DNA of 64,000 nt from Vicia villosa (GCF_029867415.1 NW_026705929.1:300886-364885); one strand, 5' to 3'; counted from the first letter of the stretch, positions 9,666 to 21,213 are shown. The notes: generated by a model from the letters alone, not told the origin. Made by a program: numbers and translations.

Positions 9666-10879
9666 CCCAACAACAATATCATGACAACAAAAACCAAATC
9701 ACTATAACATCAACTTAACAAGATTACACGACGAATACACCCAACTTCACCATCAACCAGCAACCCTTATATCATCTGTATAAACTCGGCAAGTATTCAT
9801 AGGAAAATACCATATCTCTGGCACTTCGTTCTCATCTCAACAACCCACTAAATCAAACATGTAGATCAAGACATAGCATTCTACTATACTCCCGATACCT
9901 AGTTCTTCACCTCTAACAAACACATATGCATAGCAACTGCGCCACCTTACACATCCGCTGCGCAACTCTGATAATCCATCTTAAGTCACTGTCCACATTA
10001 AATATTTTCGTCAACTACATGGTTCACAATTCTTAATCTAGTTCAGACTTCCTTAAACATCCATCACAAAATCGTTGTTCACTCGACATTCTCAATCCTT
10101 CACTTCGCGATGATATCTCTCCTATAAACCAGCTCCTCCGACCTGTTCATTACTTCTCAACTATTCATGGATACTTTTCCGTTAATTTACACCAACCAGA
10201 GAGCAACTATTTCCACGACATAACATCCATCACTTTACGCACTATCAAGCTAGCAAGATACGTCTATGCCATCCAATCACGATTTCGTCTACTATCAACA
10301 AGAGATTAAGGGTGATCAAGTCCTCAATTTTTCATTAGATAGCCGACAACCATAATGGAGTATAAACCATCATTTCCAACATTAATAACTTTCTTTTCCA
10401 ACTTGTACTCATATCACCAGAAGCACTATAATTCCATAATTCACTAATCTTCTAAAATCATTCGGGAAAAAAAACTAACACCGACGTCTTGCAGCTACCT
10501 TTTTAAACACCTCTGACTATACATCAGAACAAAATTCATGTACGCCATTATCAACACTTCTTATTATTGAAATCATACTCATCTCTTTGCATCCTCAAGT
10601 CTTACTCGCGTTTCAGAATGTTTCAACAACTTCAACAGCTTATACTACTGTCTCAAACACTTATAATAATCCTACAGCAAGGTCTACCACAATACTTCAC
10701 TAAATCACTGATCCAACATCGACATCTTACGCAAGGCTGCTAAAACAATAACTTCACCTTTCATCAGCAGCGCCGGAACATCGCAAATTCTAAATTCCAT
10801 CTTCTAGAATTTATTCTTGTTACTTAACAGTTACCTTCAGAAACATCCGTAACTTGAACATCAATCTCTACATTGCTCC
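9666..10879 (-). other. Unassigned interior of the decayed Tekay-type element
   Basis: No coding frame, tandem repeat or terminal repeat seen on either strand. It lies between the Ogre C LTR and the gag relic at 10880-11433, in the place where the rest of the minus-strand Tekay-type internal region should be, but I see no protease, RT or integrase motif in any frame. It is probably a non-coding interior of a non-autonomous derivative, or very decayed sequence. Confidence 0.4.
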
Positions 10880-11433
10880 TCATCCTTCAAGTAGTGAACA
10901 TCAACAATTCCTGCTCACCCTCCACCTTAATCGCTACATTTACTAGCTGGTCCATCATAATGCTGATAGAATTTAGCCAACTCACCAAACTTAGCAGCAT
11001 ACTCAACAACCGACTTATTCCCTTGTCTCAGGTTAAGGAATTTGATTTCCTTCTTGCCACAAACATCCTCAGTAAAGTACTTCCTCTAGAAATCCCTATG
11101 GAACACAACCCAAGTGACCTCCTCACCATTATCCTCAAACCTCTAATGAGTCTCTAGCCACCAGTTATCAGCCTCGACTGCTAGCATATGAGTCTCATAC
11201 TAAACCTTCTGATCTGGAGTACAATCTATCACACGGAAGATTCTTTCAATCTCCTTCAGCCAGGTCAATGGGCCATCACGATCATGCGTACCCTTGAAGA
11301 CAGGTGGATTCTCCCTCTAGAAGGTAACCAAATTGCGAGACACAGCTTTCTCACCAAGGTTCGGCTGATGCTTCAAAGCCTGAGCCATAGCCTCTAATGC
11401 AGCAACAATTGCAGCATCATTCCTCCCAGCCAT
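10880..11433 (-). pseudogene. Tekay-type gag relic
   Basis: Reading the minus strand from the ATG at 11433 gives MAGRNDAAIVAAL, then RENPPVFKGTHD, LTWLKEIERIFRVID and LAVEADNWW, matching the start of the Tekay gag at 22233 (MAGRNDAAIAAAL, KNPPVFKGTHD, TWMKEMERIFRVMD, LAVEADDWW). At least four in-frame stops interrupt it (after LVTF, after DQKV, after ETH, after HRDF), and the match fades near 10930. It is the 5' coding end of the minus-strand element whose LTR is 13549-17446, separated from that LTR by the solo LTR at 11444-13439. Confidence 0.85.
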
Positions 11434-11443
11434 CTAAACTCGT

Positions 11444-13439
11444 TGTAACACCCCTCTAATACCCCGCATAAATATTTAACAATACTCAGAGTAACATGAA
11501 AAAAGGCATTACAACTTCCATATAATTAAACAATACTCATGTCATGCCATAAAAGAGAACGTCAAACCAAACTTATTCAGATCATCATGTTAACACAGCG
11601 GAATTATATTTAACATCTGAATAATCAAACAACCAGTCATAGACTTAAAACACCAACATAAGCAATCCACCCAGATAAAAGAGTTTAACAAGTAACTCTA
11701 AACCACGTTCCCAGTGTTACACGACCAGAGCATGACACGGACCCGACTGACTCTAACGAACTACTTGAAGAGTTAATCCTCACCAAGTACGAGAGCTACT
11801 CCTCAATCTAAAAAATAACAACAGTAAGGGTGAGTCTCATTCACATTTAACTAATGTTATAAGATATAGATAATAAAATATCAATCACATATCATTCATC
11901 CAATTACAGTTACGATCAGATTCCCAAACACACAATTAATCACAACCAATACACAATCACACGTATTATAACATTGGACAATCTTCCATTCATGTTATAA
12001 TAACACAAGTAACCTAATGCAATGCAACTACATGCATGTGGTACCAAAATCTGGGATAACCCATCTCACCTATCCACTATCGTCAAGGATACGGCAACAC
12101 CCACTCACTAATTCCACACAACGGGAATTAGCTACCACTGATCCACCATCATCAAGGATCAGCCACGTAATGATTATGAAATGCATGTATCAATCGTAAC
12201 ATGCTCATCATCCACATAAACCAACCAAATGTCATAATCATCAACAAATACAGTAATCAATAGCCACACATAGTTATGCTATCCTCAACCAAATAGAATA
12301 CATATTTTACATCAACAATTTATGTATAACAAACACCAGTTACAACCACGACCTCATAACGGTAAACATTCATTAATGTACCTGTACGCATAAACCACCA
12401 CAATTAAATAAAATCGAGTGTTTTTAAAATAATTTCGGCTCATGACCCAAAACACTATTTTATTATGCAAATCATTTGATTAGTTTTACTATGCTCAAAA
12501 TGGCACCAAAATCTGATTTACGGTTTAAAAGTTATGCCTCTTTAAAACTATCCAAAATGGACTGTCAGTAACAGCACACGGCGCCAACATTGGTTCGCAG
12601 CGCGAACTGAGCGAGTAAAAAATTCCTTAACCTTCTGCCAAGCACTTCGCGGCGTAAACATGTGTTCGCGGCGCGAAACGAGAAAGAAGTACGCCTTCGC
12701 GGCGCAACCATGTGCTCGCGGCGCGTACTGAATACATCAAAACTTCCTGGCTTTCTGCCAAGCAGTTCGCAGCGCCAACCCCTTGACATGGTGCGAACTG
12801 GCAATTTCCAGGAATCCAAATCGCAGAAAACAGCCTATGATTCTATCCTTACTTCACCGAATCATTACCAAACTGATTCCATTTTTACCAGATTTCACGT
12901 ACAGTAAAACAACACATATTATAACACACATCCAACACACAATAAGCACCTATTAACATCATATCAGTATTTAACATCCAGAATTAACCAAATCGTGTGA
13001 TTTTCATCAAATTGTCCCAATCCCAGCCTAACATCCTAAAACCTAAACGTAACTCAATTGATACAAACAAACATGCCCAATCTATCCTACTACCTATAAC
13101 CCCATAATAGAAGATAAATGCAAGAGTCCCCCTTACCTGAAGGTTGATTCTTCGCTCTTCCTCTGTCGCACTTCTCTACTTATCTTCTCTTTTCACGTTC
13201 AAGCTTTTTCTCTTCTCTTGGTTCTATTCTTCTTTTCTCACAATCCATCTATTTTGTGGAAAAAATAAAATAAAACCATTTTAATTAGTAATAGGGCCTA
13301 CCAATACACCCCCCTCTTTACTAATCACGACTTAAGCCCATTTGCTTAATTCCTCAATAGCTCTCAATAATTCCAAATAATTCCCCATAATTCAATTAAA
13401 TTAATTTAAAATTAAATTATGAAAATATGGAGTGTTACA
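11444..13439 (-). repeat. Solo LTR of a Tekay-like family, with target duplication
   Basis: A 1996-bp sequence with TGTAACACCCC at its left end and AGTGTTACA at its right, flanked by perfect 5-bp duplications CTCGT (11439-11443 and 13440-13444). No internal region remains, so it is a solo LTR left by LTR-LTR recombination. It is inserted in the leader of the older minus-strand Tekay-type element, just ahead of the gag ATG. Orientation is taken from the GGGGTGTTACA-type 3' end of Tekay LTRs. Confidence 0.92.
12577..12800. repeat. Array of CG-rich palindromes (TTCGC-ggc-GCGAA type)
   Basis: About eight copies, arranged as pairs. The best copies are GTTCGCAGCGCGAAC (12593-12607) and GTTCGCGGCGCGAAAC (12664-12679). 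Pairs include 12646/12665 and 12696/12715, spaced 19 bp. The surrounding LTR is AT-rich, so the CG-dense block stands out. Confidence 0.8.
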
Positions 13440-13532
13440 CTCGTCACTACAATACAAACAATGATCAGAACAAGTAATAATACTCGATTGTTAACTAACT
13501 ACAAAACGATACTTGGCCAGACAGAACGACCT

Positions 13533-13544
13533 GCTCTGACACCA
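13533..13544 (-). other. Primer-binding site (initiator methionine tRNA type)
   Basis: On the minus strand TGGTGTCAGAGC begins four bases inside the LTR end at 13549. It corresponds to TGGTATCAGAGC of the Tekay element at 22122 with one change. It shows that the LTR at 13549-17446 is a 5' LTR on the minus strand. Confidence 0.85.
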
Positions 13545-14729
13545 CTAATGTAACACCCCAAATCTACCCAGCGGTTTATAATACAAATCAGAGTGCAAAA
13601 TTCCAAACAACATGAGGTGTCACATTACGACTTGAAAACAGTCACATAAAAGCTCATTACACCGATACATAACACATATCAATAGGGATAAATCATAGCA
13701 ATTAATAGTCTCAAAACCAACTCAACTTTGACAAACAATGCAGCAGAATTCAGCAAATCATAAACTTCAAAAGTTAGCATATCGGTCTAACTTGAAAAAC
13801 AACAAGTCATAATCCTCTTCATAAAATAACACATAACTCATACTTAAAACATTACAAAAGGAAACAAGTGTCAATCCCTCCGAGTGCTATGTATCAGAGC
13901 ATAGGACACCGACTCGAGCTACAAACGGTAACGGCTACTCATCTTGGTTACCTGCACGTTACCAACAAAGGGTAACATTCAAACAGAAGGGGTGAGATAT
14001 CAAAGAATATAAAGGAACATATGATAATACTTATAGCAAAGATAAGATCATACATATTTCACCATTTATCATCTTTAAGCAACTTGCATCATAACAACAA
14101 GGTTATTAATCATCTATAACAACATGTTCAAATTCACGACTATATCATTAACCAATTATAACATTCACTTCATAAACACAACGACTCAAATGCAACTTAA
14201 ATACGACTCAACATTATGCACATGCATGTGGTACCATTTGGAGAAAAACTCTCGTCTCAAACATTTGCCACTTGGGCCATCGTCGTAGCCATTTTCAGGC
14301 TAATAGTCACTGTTGCCATTTTGAGGCCGTCGTCGTTGCCATTTTCATGCTAATAATTACTTATGCAATGGATGTGAATCAATGATGCACATCCACAAAA
14401 CACAACATTCATAATACATAACAATACCGTCTCAACAACATCGACTCAATGCCAAGATTTCAATGGCAACAACAAAATCATTATTATTAGAGTAATTCAT
14501 CACTTCTCAACCACGTCTTTAGGACATACAAACATACACAATTATTCAACTTCACAATACATCACCAAATGGGGAAAAGTACAATTCAAGAAAAGTTTTC
14601 AAAATTCATTCCAATCATTCTCATTAGATAGACATTGATTTCAGCTTTATGGAGGTTCAAACGGTGAGTAAAAAGGAGTTACGGATCAAAAGATACAGCA
14701 AGTAGAAGTTTCAAAAAGTTTTTGACAAC

Positions 14730-14890
14730 AAAGTTCGCTTAGTGGGCTTCAAGCGCGCATTGCAGAACTAAAAACAGAAGCGAACGCTTTTTGCAGCTCC
14801 GCTTAGGGGGCCAATCTCGCTTAGCGGACTCGCAATTTTCAAAATTCTTCCCAGACTTTGCTTAGGGGGCCAGTCTCGCTTAGCGGACGT
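14730..14890. repeat. Paired CGCTTAGCG palindromes in the LTR
   Basis: Pairs centred near 14801/14819 and 14860/14878, with weaker copies near 14734/14752. The right-hand member of each pair is near-perfect (CGCTTAGCGGA). Pairs are spaced 18 bp, and the two pairs are 59 bp apart. It is the same palindrome as in the Tekay LTR at 20693-20816. Confidence 0.75.
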
Positions 14891-15381
14891 GCCATTATGC
14901 TGAAAAAATAACAGCAATCTCAGTTCTGCGAAAAGCTATTCCACTACTCCAAAATCACTTCCAGTCAATAATTAACAACACATATAACCATTATTTAACA
15001 TCTATTAACAACAATCATCATCAAAACATGTTTAGAACCACAAATTTATAGAATCTAGCATAAACCCTAACAATTTCAATTTCACAAACATGGTTACTAA
15101 GCATATAATCAAAACCCCACCATAATCTATCATCATACAATCCCTTATCATGAAAGAATCCCACCCTTACCTTGGGTTTTGGATTGAAGACAACTCTAGC
15201 TTCAACTTTGTGATTTGACCTAGCTTTCTCTCCTCTTCCCTTCTTTCTCTTCTTTTCTCTTTTTTCACCAAATGATTTTCTAATTTTCTATTTTCTCAAT
15301 TTCCCTTGTTTTGTTAAACTTAATAACTTATTATTACTAATGGGCTCTAATTAGCACCTCTCACTTACTAACACTAACACT

Positions 15382-17296
15382 TGTAACACCCCTTTCTAAA
15401 CCCGCAGCAATTTGATAAAATTATTCAGAGTACATGAAAATAAGGGTGCCACAATTCAATAATAAATTAAAACATCATTCAGTTATGTCATGCATTCACT
15501 GAGGCAATCATCAATTAAAAACATTTCATGTTAACACAACGGAAATTAAGTCATATGGATTAAGTTTAAAATCTTTAAAACTAATCCTTCGAAACATCAA
15601 AACACAGCCAGAGTTATAAACCATAAACTCTAAAACATCACGTCCCCAGTGTTACAAATATCAGAGCATGACACCTGACGCTAACTAAACAACTGACTCA
15701 AGAGCTAATCCTCACCGAGTCGAATAGCCGCTATCCTCAATCTGAAAATGACAACATGTAAGGGTGAGTCTCATCATAATTAACAAATGTTATAAGGTTT
15801 TAAAGCAATAACACATCATAGCTGCATCGTTCACCCAATTGTTTCATAAACAGACATTCAGACAAGTTTCATCATCACAAACAATCAACCAACACATCAT
15901 CAATATTTATAACACTGGAATACATCCAATCATGTTATAAAAGTATGCATATGTATGAACCGACACTATGCATGTGGTACCAACATTATCAAATGGGAAT
16001 AACCCATGACCGATCCAACATCATCAAGATACAGCCCTGCCAGCACAGATTCCACACAATGGAATCATGCCCTTTACTGATCCAACACATCATCATGGAT
16101 AAAACATCATCAATGAATATGAATGAATGCAAACATACATGAACATACTTATACCATTGTCAAGTCTATGAGTAACATCATCAAATACTCATTTCATCAT
16201 CATCATCAAGCATGTTTATATATATATATATATACACATCATTGTATCACAATCACATCATTAATCATCAGATAGATTATTTTATAAGGTTCGTTTAGCT
16301 CGAAACGGCACACAACGGACCAACGGTTCAAAAGTTATGAACTTTCCAATGATACATCATTTTTTCAAAAATCATCAGTCTAGCGGGTTACAGAAAAAGC
16401 GTAACGGGTTACAAAGAACAAATTTAAAAAAAAACAGTTTCAGCCGTAACCGGTTACAAGGAAACCGTAACCGGTTATGCTTGACGTAACTCTATTCGCT
16501 ATTATTTCTGCATGACCGTAACCGGTTACGAACAACACCGTAACCGGTTACGAACTCGTAACCAGCCCACAAACCCCATTTTTCACAACCGTAACCGGTT
16601 ACAAGCCCGACCATAACCGGTTACATCACCTGTAACAGCAAAAAAAGCCCTTTTGACAGCAACTTATTTCCATCCAACACAACCCAAATCGAATCATTTC
16701 GACCATACACGAAAAACAGGATCAATTCACAATTATTCCATGTTATTTCATGCCTCAACAACACATTCAAACATGATCAAATATCACAAAAAAGCATTTA
16801 CACATAATTTATCAATTTGAACCATAGCAACACAAACATCATGGATTCTAGCCAAATGATCAATCATCATCCAAATTGACTCAAATCCCTAACTCTATCA
16901 TATGAATCAATCGATACGAATTCTACATCTATTTTATGCTATCAACCCCTAACCCGATAATAGATGTTAACCAGATAAGTCCCCCCTTACCTTAGCCAAA
17001 TTCTTGAATTGAGTCTTCTTCCTCTTTGATTCTCTTTCACGTTCTTCAGCTCCTCTTCTCACAGCTTCCTTTTCACGTTCTAATTTTCTTTCTCCTCTTT
17101 TCCTTATTTTATGAAAACACAAAATAACTTAGTAATGGGCTCCTTCACATTACACCCCCCACAGTGCTAACTTCACGAATGGCCCAACACTACATTTTAT
17201 TATTTCTTTCCACATAATTCCAATAAAATGCTAATTTAAATTAATTAATTTAATACTTAATTAAATTAATTAAATAAGAAATTCTGGGATGTTACA
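15382..17296 (-). repeat. Solo LTR nested in the older LTR, with target duplication
   Basis: A 1915-bp sequence with ends TGTAACACCCC and GGGATGTTACA and perfect 5-bp duplications ACACT (15377-15381 and 17297-17301). Its first 100 bp resemble the solo LTR at 11444 (CAGAGTA(A)CATGAAAA, GTCATGC), so both belong to related families. It sits inside the LTR at 13549-17446 and is therefore younger than that insertion. It contains a short TA repeat at 16216-16235. Confidence 0.93.
16380..16640. repeat. Paired GTAACCGGTTAC palindromes
   Basis: Near-perfect 12-bp palindromes at 16446/16467, 16518/16540 and 16591/16613, plus a mutated pair at 16380/16401. Within-pair spacing is 21-22 bp and the pairs recur every 66-73 bp. 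A half-copy (CGTAAC or TGTAAC) follows each of the last three pairs by about 18 bp. Confidence 0.9.
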
Positions 17297-17479
17297 ACAC
17301 TAAGTTAGGCCCAATTACTAAAATCTCACTAAATCATTACTACTAATTCTTACTAAAACAACATAAAACCAATTAATCACATAATTAACAAATAATTCAC
17401 ACAACCAACAATAAAATAAATAATTAAAATTAAAACGGGCGTTACAATGCTTATGTGTAATGTTGAAAAGGTTGTCTAT

Positions 17480-18510
17480 TGGATGGAGCAACTTCCAATC
17501 TTCATCCTCGATTGAAGTTTTTCTTTGAAAGTTGTTGTTTGGATATTGCCCAGGCCTTGGTTGATTGCCTAGATAATTTTACCTCCATATCTGTTGGGTG
17601 GAGAAATCCATTTGGATTACCTCCATTACATAGTTTTCAAAATTCAATATGCCTTTATTGAGGCATTCCATGCATCTCCTTTAATTGTTGCGACAGTTTA
17701 GACAACTACTTTGTCAGCTCATCCATTGCTTGCATTAACAATTTTTTTATGCTAGAATAACATCATTGGTATTCAGCTCAATGATACCACTCTTTCATTG
17801 AGCAGGGTTTCCATTATGTTATCTTTAATGATCACCGAGTTCCATTCTCTCAATGATAACAATTGCATCTTTTATGTTCTTGGACATTAGAGAAACCTCA
17901 TAAGTAAGATCTAGTAACAACTTTGGTTGTTGTTGTTGTATCCCATTTATGAGGACGTGTATCTGTGTAAGCTCATTGAAACCTTGGTTTGGACATCTTC
18001 TTAGCATGAACTTTCACCTCTCCACCCTTCATAGAGTGTTTTAGCTGCTCCTTGGTAGAACACCGAAAATGTTATCTTGGCTTCCATGAATATTTTGTAA
18101 GGAAAAAAATATGTTTAAGAACTTTTCCTCTAATGCATTCCAATTTGTCATTATCGATTTTGATTGGTCTAGATACCACTACTTTGATTTTCCAATTAGT
18201 GGATATGGAATCAATCTTAGGGATATTGCTTCCTCTTTAGTCTCCAAGCGTCCCCAAAATTGCATAAAATATTGTAAGGTGTATGTACAGGTGTTCATGA
18301 CCTAAACCTACAAAAGGGTTGGCATATATAAGTTGTAACAGTCCCATTTTCATTTCTGTTTGATAAACATTTCTTTGTGGTATAGCTATGTATGTTAGAT
18401 GTCTTGGTCTATTGTGGCATGGCATGCCACCAGTGTTGTTTCCATTATTGTTATTGTTGTTTTGATTGTTATTATAAATGTCGGCCATGTTTTCTTGTTT
18501 TAACACAAAA
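17480..18510 (-). pseudogene. Relic of an Athila-like Ty3 gag
   Basis: Read from 18506 downwards on the minus strand, fragments in shifting frames resemble plant gag of the Athila type: an N-terminal ADIYNNNQNNN stretch, a segment reading GHEHLYIHLTIFYAILGTLG, then LRLIPYPLIGKSKWYLDQS, then RRCPNQGFNELTQIH with LLLDLT, SLMSKN and AIVIIERM. Several frameshifts and stops separate them. No protease, RT or LTR of this element is identifiable nearby. Its right side is cut at about 18566 by the truncated Tekay copy. Confidence 0.65.
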
Positions 18511-18566
18511 GAATCTTCTAGATCTAGTGATTTGAGCTTTCAACTCTTCCTTTATGATCTTTCGAG

Positions 18567-19457
18567 TGGTTCACATCAGATTTAAGGAAAGGTTTACAAG
18601 AGGCTCTAGGTTCTAAGTTGAGGTTGAGTTCGGCGTATCATCCTCAGACAGACGGTCAGACCGAAAGGACTATTTAATCGTTAGAAGACTTCTTGAGAGT
18701 GTGTGTTCTTGAGAAGGGAGGTTCGTGGGATACTTATCTTCCGTTGATAGAATTCACTTACAACAACAGTTTTCATTCTAGTATCGGAATGGCGCCTTTT
18801 GAAGCACTGTATGGTCGTAAGTGTGGAACTCCGTTATGTTGGTTTGAATCGGGCGAGAGTGTAGTACTCGGACCTGAGATGGTAAGAGATACTACGGAGA
18901 AGGTGAAATTTATTCGTGAGAAGATGAGAAGTTCACAAAGTAGGCAAAAGAGTTATCATGACAAGCGAAGGAAAGATTTGGAATTCCAAGATGGTGATCA
19001 TGTATTCTTAATAGATACGCCTATGACGGGTGTTGGACGAGCTTTGAAATCGAGGAAGCTTACTCTGCGTTTTATTGGTCCTTATTAGATATTGGAGTGA
19101 GTGGGCAAAGTTGCGTATCGGGTGGCATTACCGCCAAGTCTTGCTAATTTGCATGATGTGTTCCATGTGTCTCAGTTGAGGAGATACATTGCGGATCCAT
19201 CCCATGTGATTCAGATGGACGATGTGCAAGTGCGTGAGAACCTGAAGGTTGAGACGATACCGGTGCGTATTTAGGATCGTGAGATTAAGACTCTAATAGG
19301 CAAAGAGATCGCCTTGGTGAAGGTCGTGTGGTCAAGTGCGGCAGGTGAGAGTTTGACCTGGGAGTTGGAGAGTAAGATGTGAGACTCCTACCCTGAGTTG
19401 TTTGTAGCAGGTAACTTTTTATTTTCGAGGACGAAAATCTTTTAAGTGGGGAAGGGT
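18567..19457 (+). pseudogene. Truncated Tekay integrase C-terminus and chromodomain (left copy)
   Basis: Parallel to 25732-26616. It begins abruptly inside the integrase core just before [15 protein letters not shown], retains the catalytic glutamate region DGQTERT, then the SIGMAPFEALYGRK and HVFHVSQLRRYI regions, and ends with a chromodomain (VVWSSAAGESLTWELE). Stops occur after TERTI, after FIGPY, at R-I-stop-DRE and at SKM-stop. It keeps the glutamine codon in DDVQV where the right copy has a stop, so the two copies have decayed separately. It ends with the polypurine tract AAGTGGGGAAGGG before the LTR. Confidence 0.88.
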
Positions 19458-19731
19458 TGTAACGCCCGTAAATGTGTTTTTCTGTTTAATTATGATGTTT
19501 GATGTATTTTCCTAAATTTTACCGTTTTTGAGTTGTGTCAGTCGGTAATAGTTCGGTATAGTAGATTATTATTTAATCAATGATTATTATTTAATCAATG
19601 ATTTTTACATTTTCGGTAGTAGATTTATATATGACGTGTTACATTGTGTTTTGGGGTTTTTTGGAGCAATTAGGTTTAGACCGTAAAGTAGATATTTTAG
19701 TTAGATATTTTGACTGAATAGAAAGTAGGGG

Positions 19732-20129
19732 TGTAACACCCCGATATCCGCTGCACGCATCAACCGTGTCGGCCAACCGAGCATGTTACCGGCTTAATCA
19801 ATAATCCCCCCTAGGTCCGCTTATCGGCTGCCCAGGAAATATTGTTTTTGCCTCCCGCAGGAATCGAACCATGTACCTAGGGGTTAAGTACATATTCATA
19901 GCAATTCCTGCTACCACTTGAGCTACTCCTTTTAATGTAACACCCCGATATCCGCTGCACGCATCAACCGTGTCGGCCAACCGAGCATGTTACCGGCTTA
20001 ATCAATAATCCCCCCTAGGTCCGCTTATCGGCTGCCCAGGAAATATAGTTTTTGCCTCCCGCAGGAATCGAACCATGTACCTAGGGGTTAAGTACATATT
20101 CATAGCAATTCCTGCTACCAATTGTTACA
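19732..20129 (-). mobile_element. 398-bp TSD-flanked insertion with tRNA-like Pol III boxes (TRIM- or SINE-like)
   Basis: An insertion inside the Tekay 5' LTR: the 3' LTR has the empty site (GTAGGGGG at 26893), and the insertion is bounded by AGGGG duplications (19727-19731 and 20130-20134). It has TGTAAC...GTTACA ends and consists of two direct copies (19732-19935 and 19936-20129). On the minus strand the left copy has a perfect A-box match TAGCTCAAGTGG (19925-19914) and a B box GGTTCGATTC (19870-19861) with 43 nt between them. The right copy keeps the B box (20074-20065) but not the A box. The ends and the 5-bp duplication are LTR-like, the promoter boxes SINE-like. I recognise no named family. 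Confidence 0.6.
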
Positions 20130-20692
20130 AGGGGGATATAGAAGTGAGGTAGAAATAAGAAGATAAGAGAGAAAACCAGTAAAAGGAAGAAAAGAAAGAA
20201 ATAGAGAGAAAAGTGAGAAGAGAAAGAGGAGAAAAACAAAGAGAAAGAGAAGAAGAGATTTTGTGAGAAGATCAAACCAAGCTAGAATCTAACCAAGGTA
20301 AGGGGGTGAATCTAATTTATCTTGGATGTATGATTCTTATAGTTTTGTTTTTGTTCTTGTTCATTTTCTATGCTTGACCAACAATGGTGGATTGTGAGTT
20401 TTGTGAGTTTTGAAGTTATAAACATGATTTTGTGGTGTGTATGTGTAGTATGATGATAGATATCTTCATTGATCATGTTTGTTTTCCATTTCTCCATGTT
20501 TTCTTGCTCATGAAGGAATTATTAGGTTATTAACATTTAGTAAATAAACCATGGATCATTGATTGTTAGAATGAATATATGGCATGTATGGATTGTGTAG
20601 CAGGTGTAGGGAAGCTTAATTGAGGTTTTGAGATGATTAGGTTGGGTTTAGCCGGTCTGTTGCAGAACTGATTTTTCTAGGTTTGCGCAGGT

Positions 20693-20816
20693 CCGCTAAG
20701 CGGCCCTGGGTCCGCTAAGCGGAGGTTCTTTTGCAGAACATATTCTGTGAGGGTCCGCTAAGCGGAGTTTCTGCATTTTTGACTATTAATTTTCTGTCTG
20801 GGTCCGCTAAGCGGAC
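20693..20816. repeat. CCGCTAAGCGG palindromes in the Tekay LTR
   Basis: Copies at 20693, 20712, 20755 and 20804; the first two are 19 bp apart. The 3' LTR keeps only the last two recognisably (27497, 27546). Intervening sequence repeats a TTGCAGAAC word. Confidence 0.85.
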
Positions 20817-21213
20817 AGTGTAAAATATAGTTTTTCCAAACTTCGTTTTGTTGTATCTTTTGGATCGTAGACCGTTTCTACGCGCCGTTTGAAGTGTAAT
20901 GGAAATTATTGAGTATGTTTTATGATAAAGAAGAGTGTGTTGGTGGTTGTATGAGTTTTGATAAATATATTTTTGTGAAATAATATTTACTAATCAGGTG
21001 TGTTTTGACGGTAAATGTGTGTTGTGTGATTATGAAAGCCTGAGTGGTATTTATGATGTATCCGTGTCGATTAATATAACCGGTGTGATGTGGATATGTG
21101 ACTGAGTTATATTATTGTTGTTGTTGTTATGTAATTGAGTCGTTTGTGAGCACAGCATAACATTTCAATATGTTAATGGCGGAATGCTATTAACAGGTGG
21201 CCTGAATTCGCAA

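Larger units (their letters stand above)
13549..17446 (-). repeat. 5' LTR of the decayed Tekay-type element, interrupted by a solo LTR
   Basis: Read on the minus strand it starts TGTAACGCCCG at 17446 and ends GGGGTGTTACA at 13549, next to the primer site. Removing the inserted solo LTR and one duplication (15382-17301) leaves about 1.98 kb, close to the 2.1 kb Tekay LTR at 26617-28715. It has a palindrome array at 14730-14890 and a block with GCCATTTT repeats (about 14275-14350). Confidence 0.85.

Noticed and set aside
19861..19925. A true tRNA gene on the minus strand
   Set aside because: A and B boxes are present, but no acceptor stem or complete cloverleaf can be drawn, and the unit is inside a mobile insertion.
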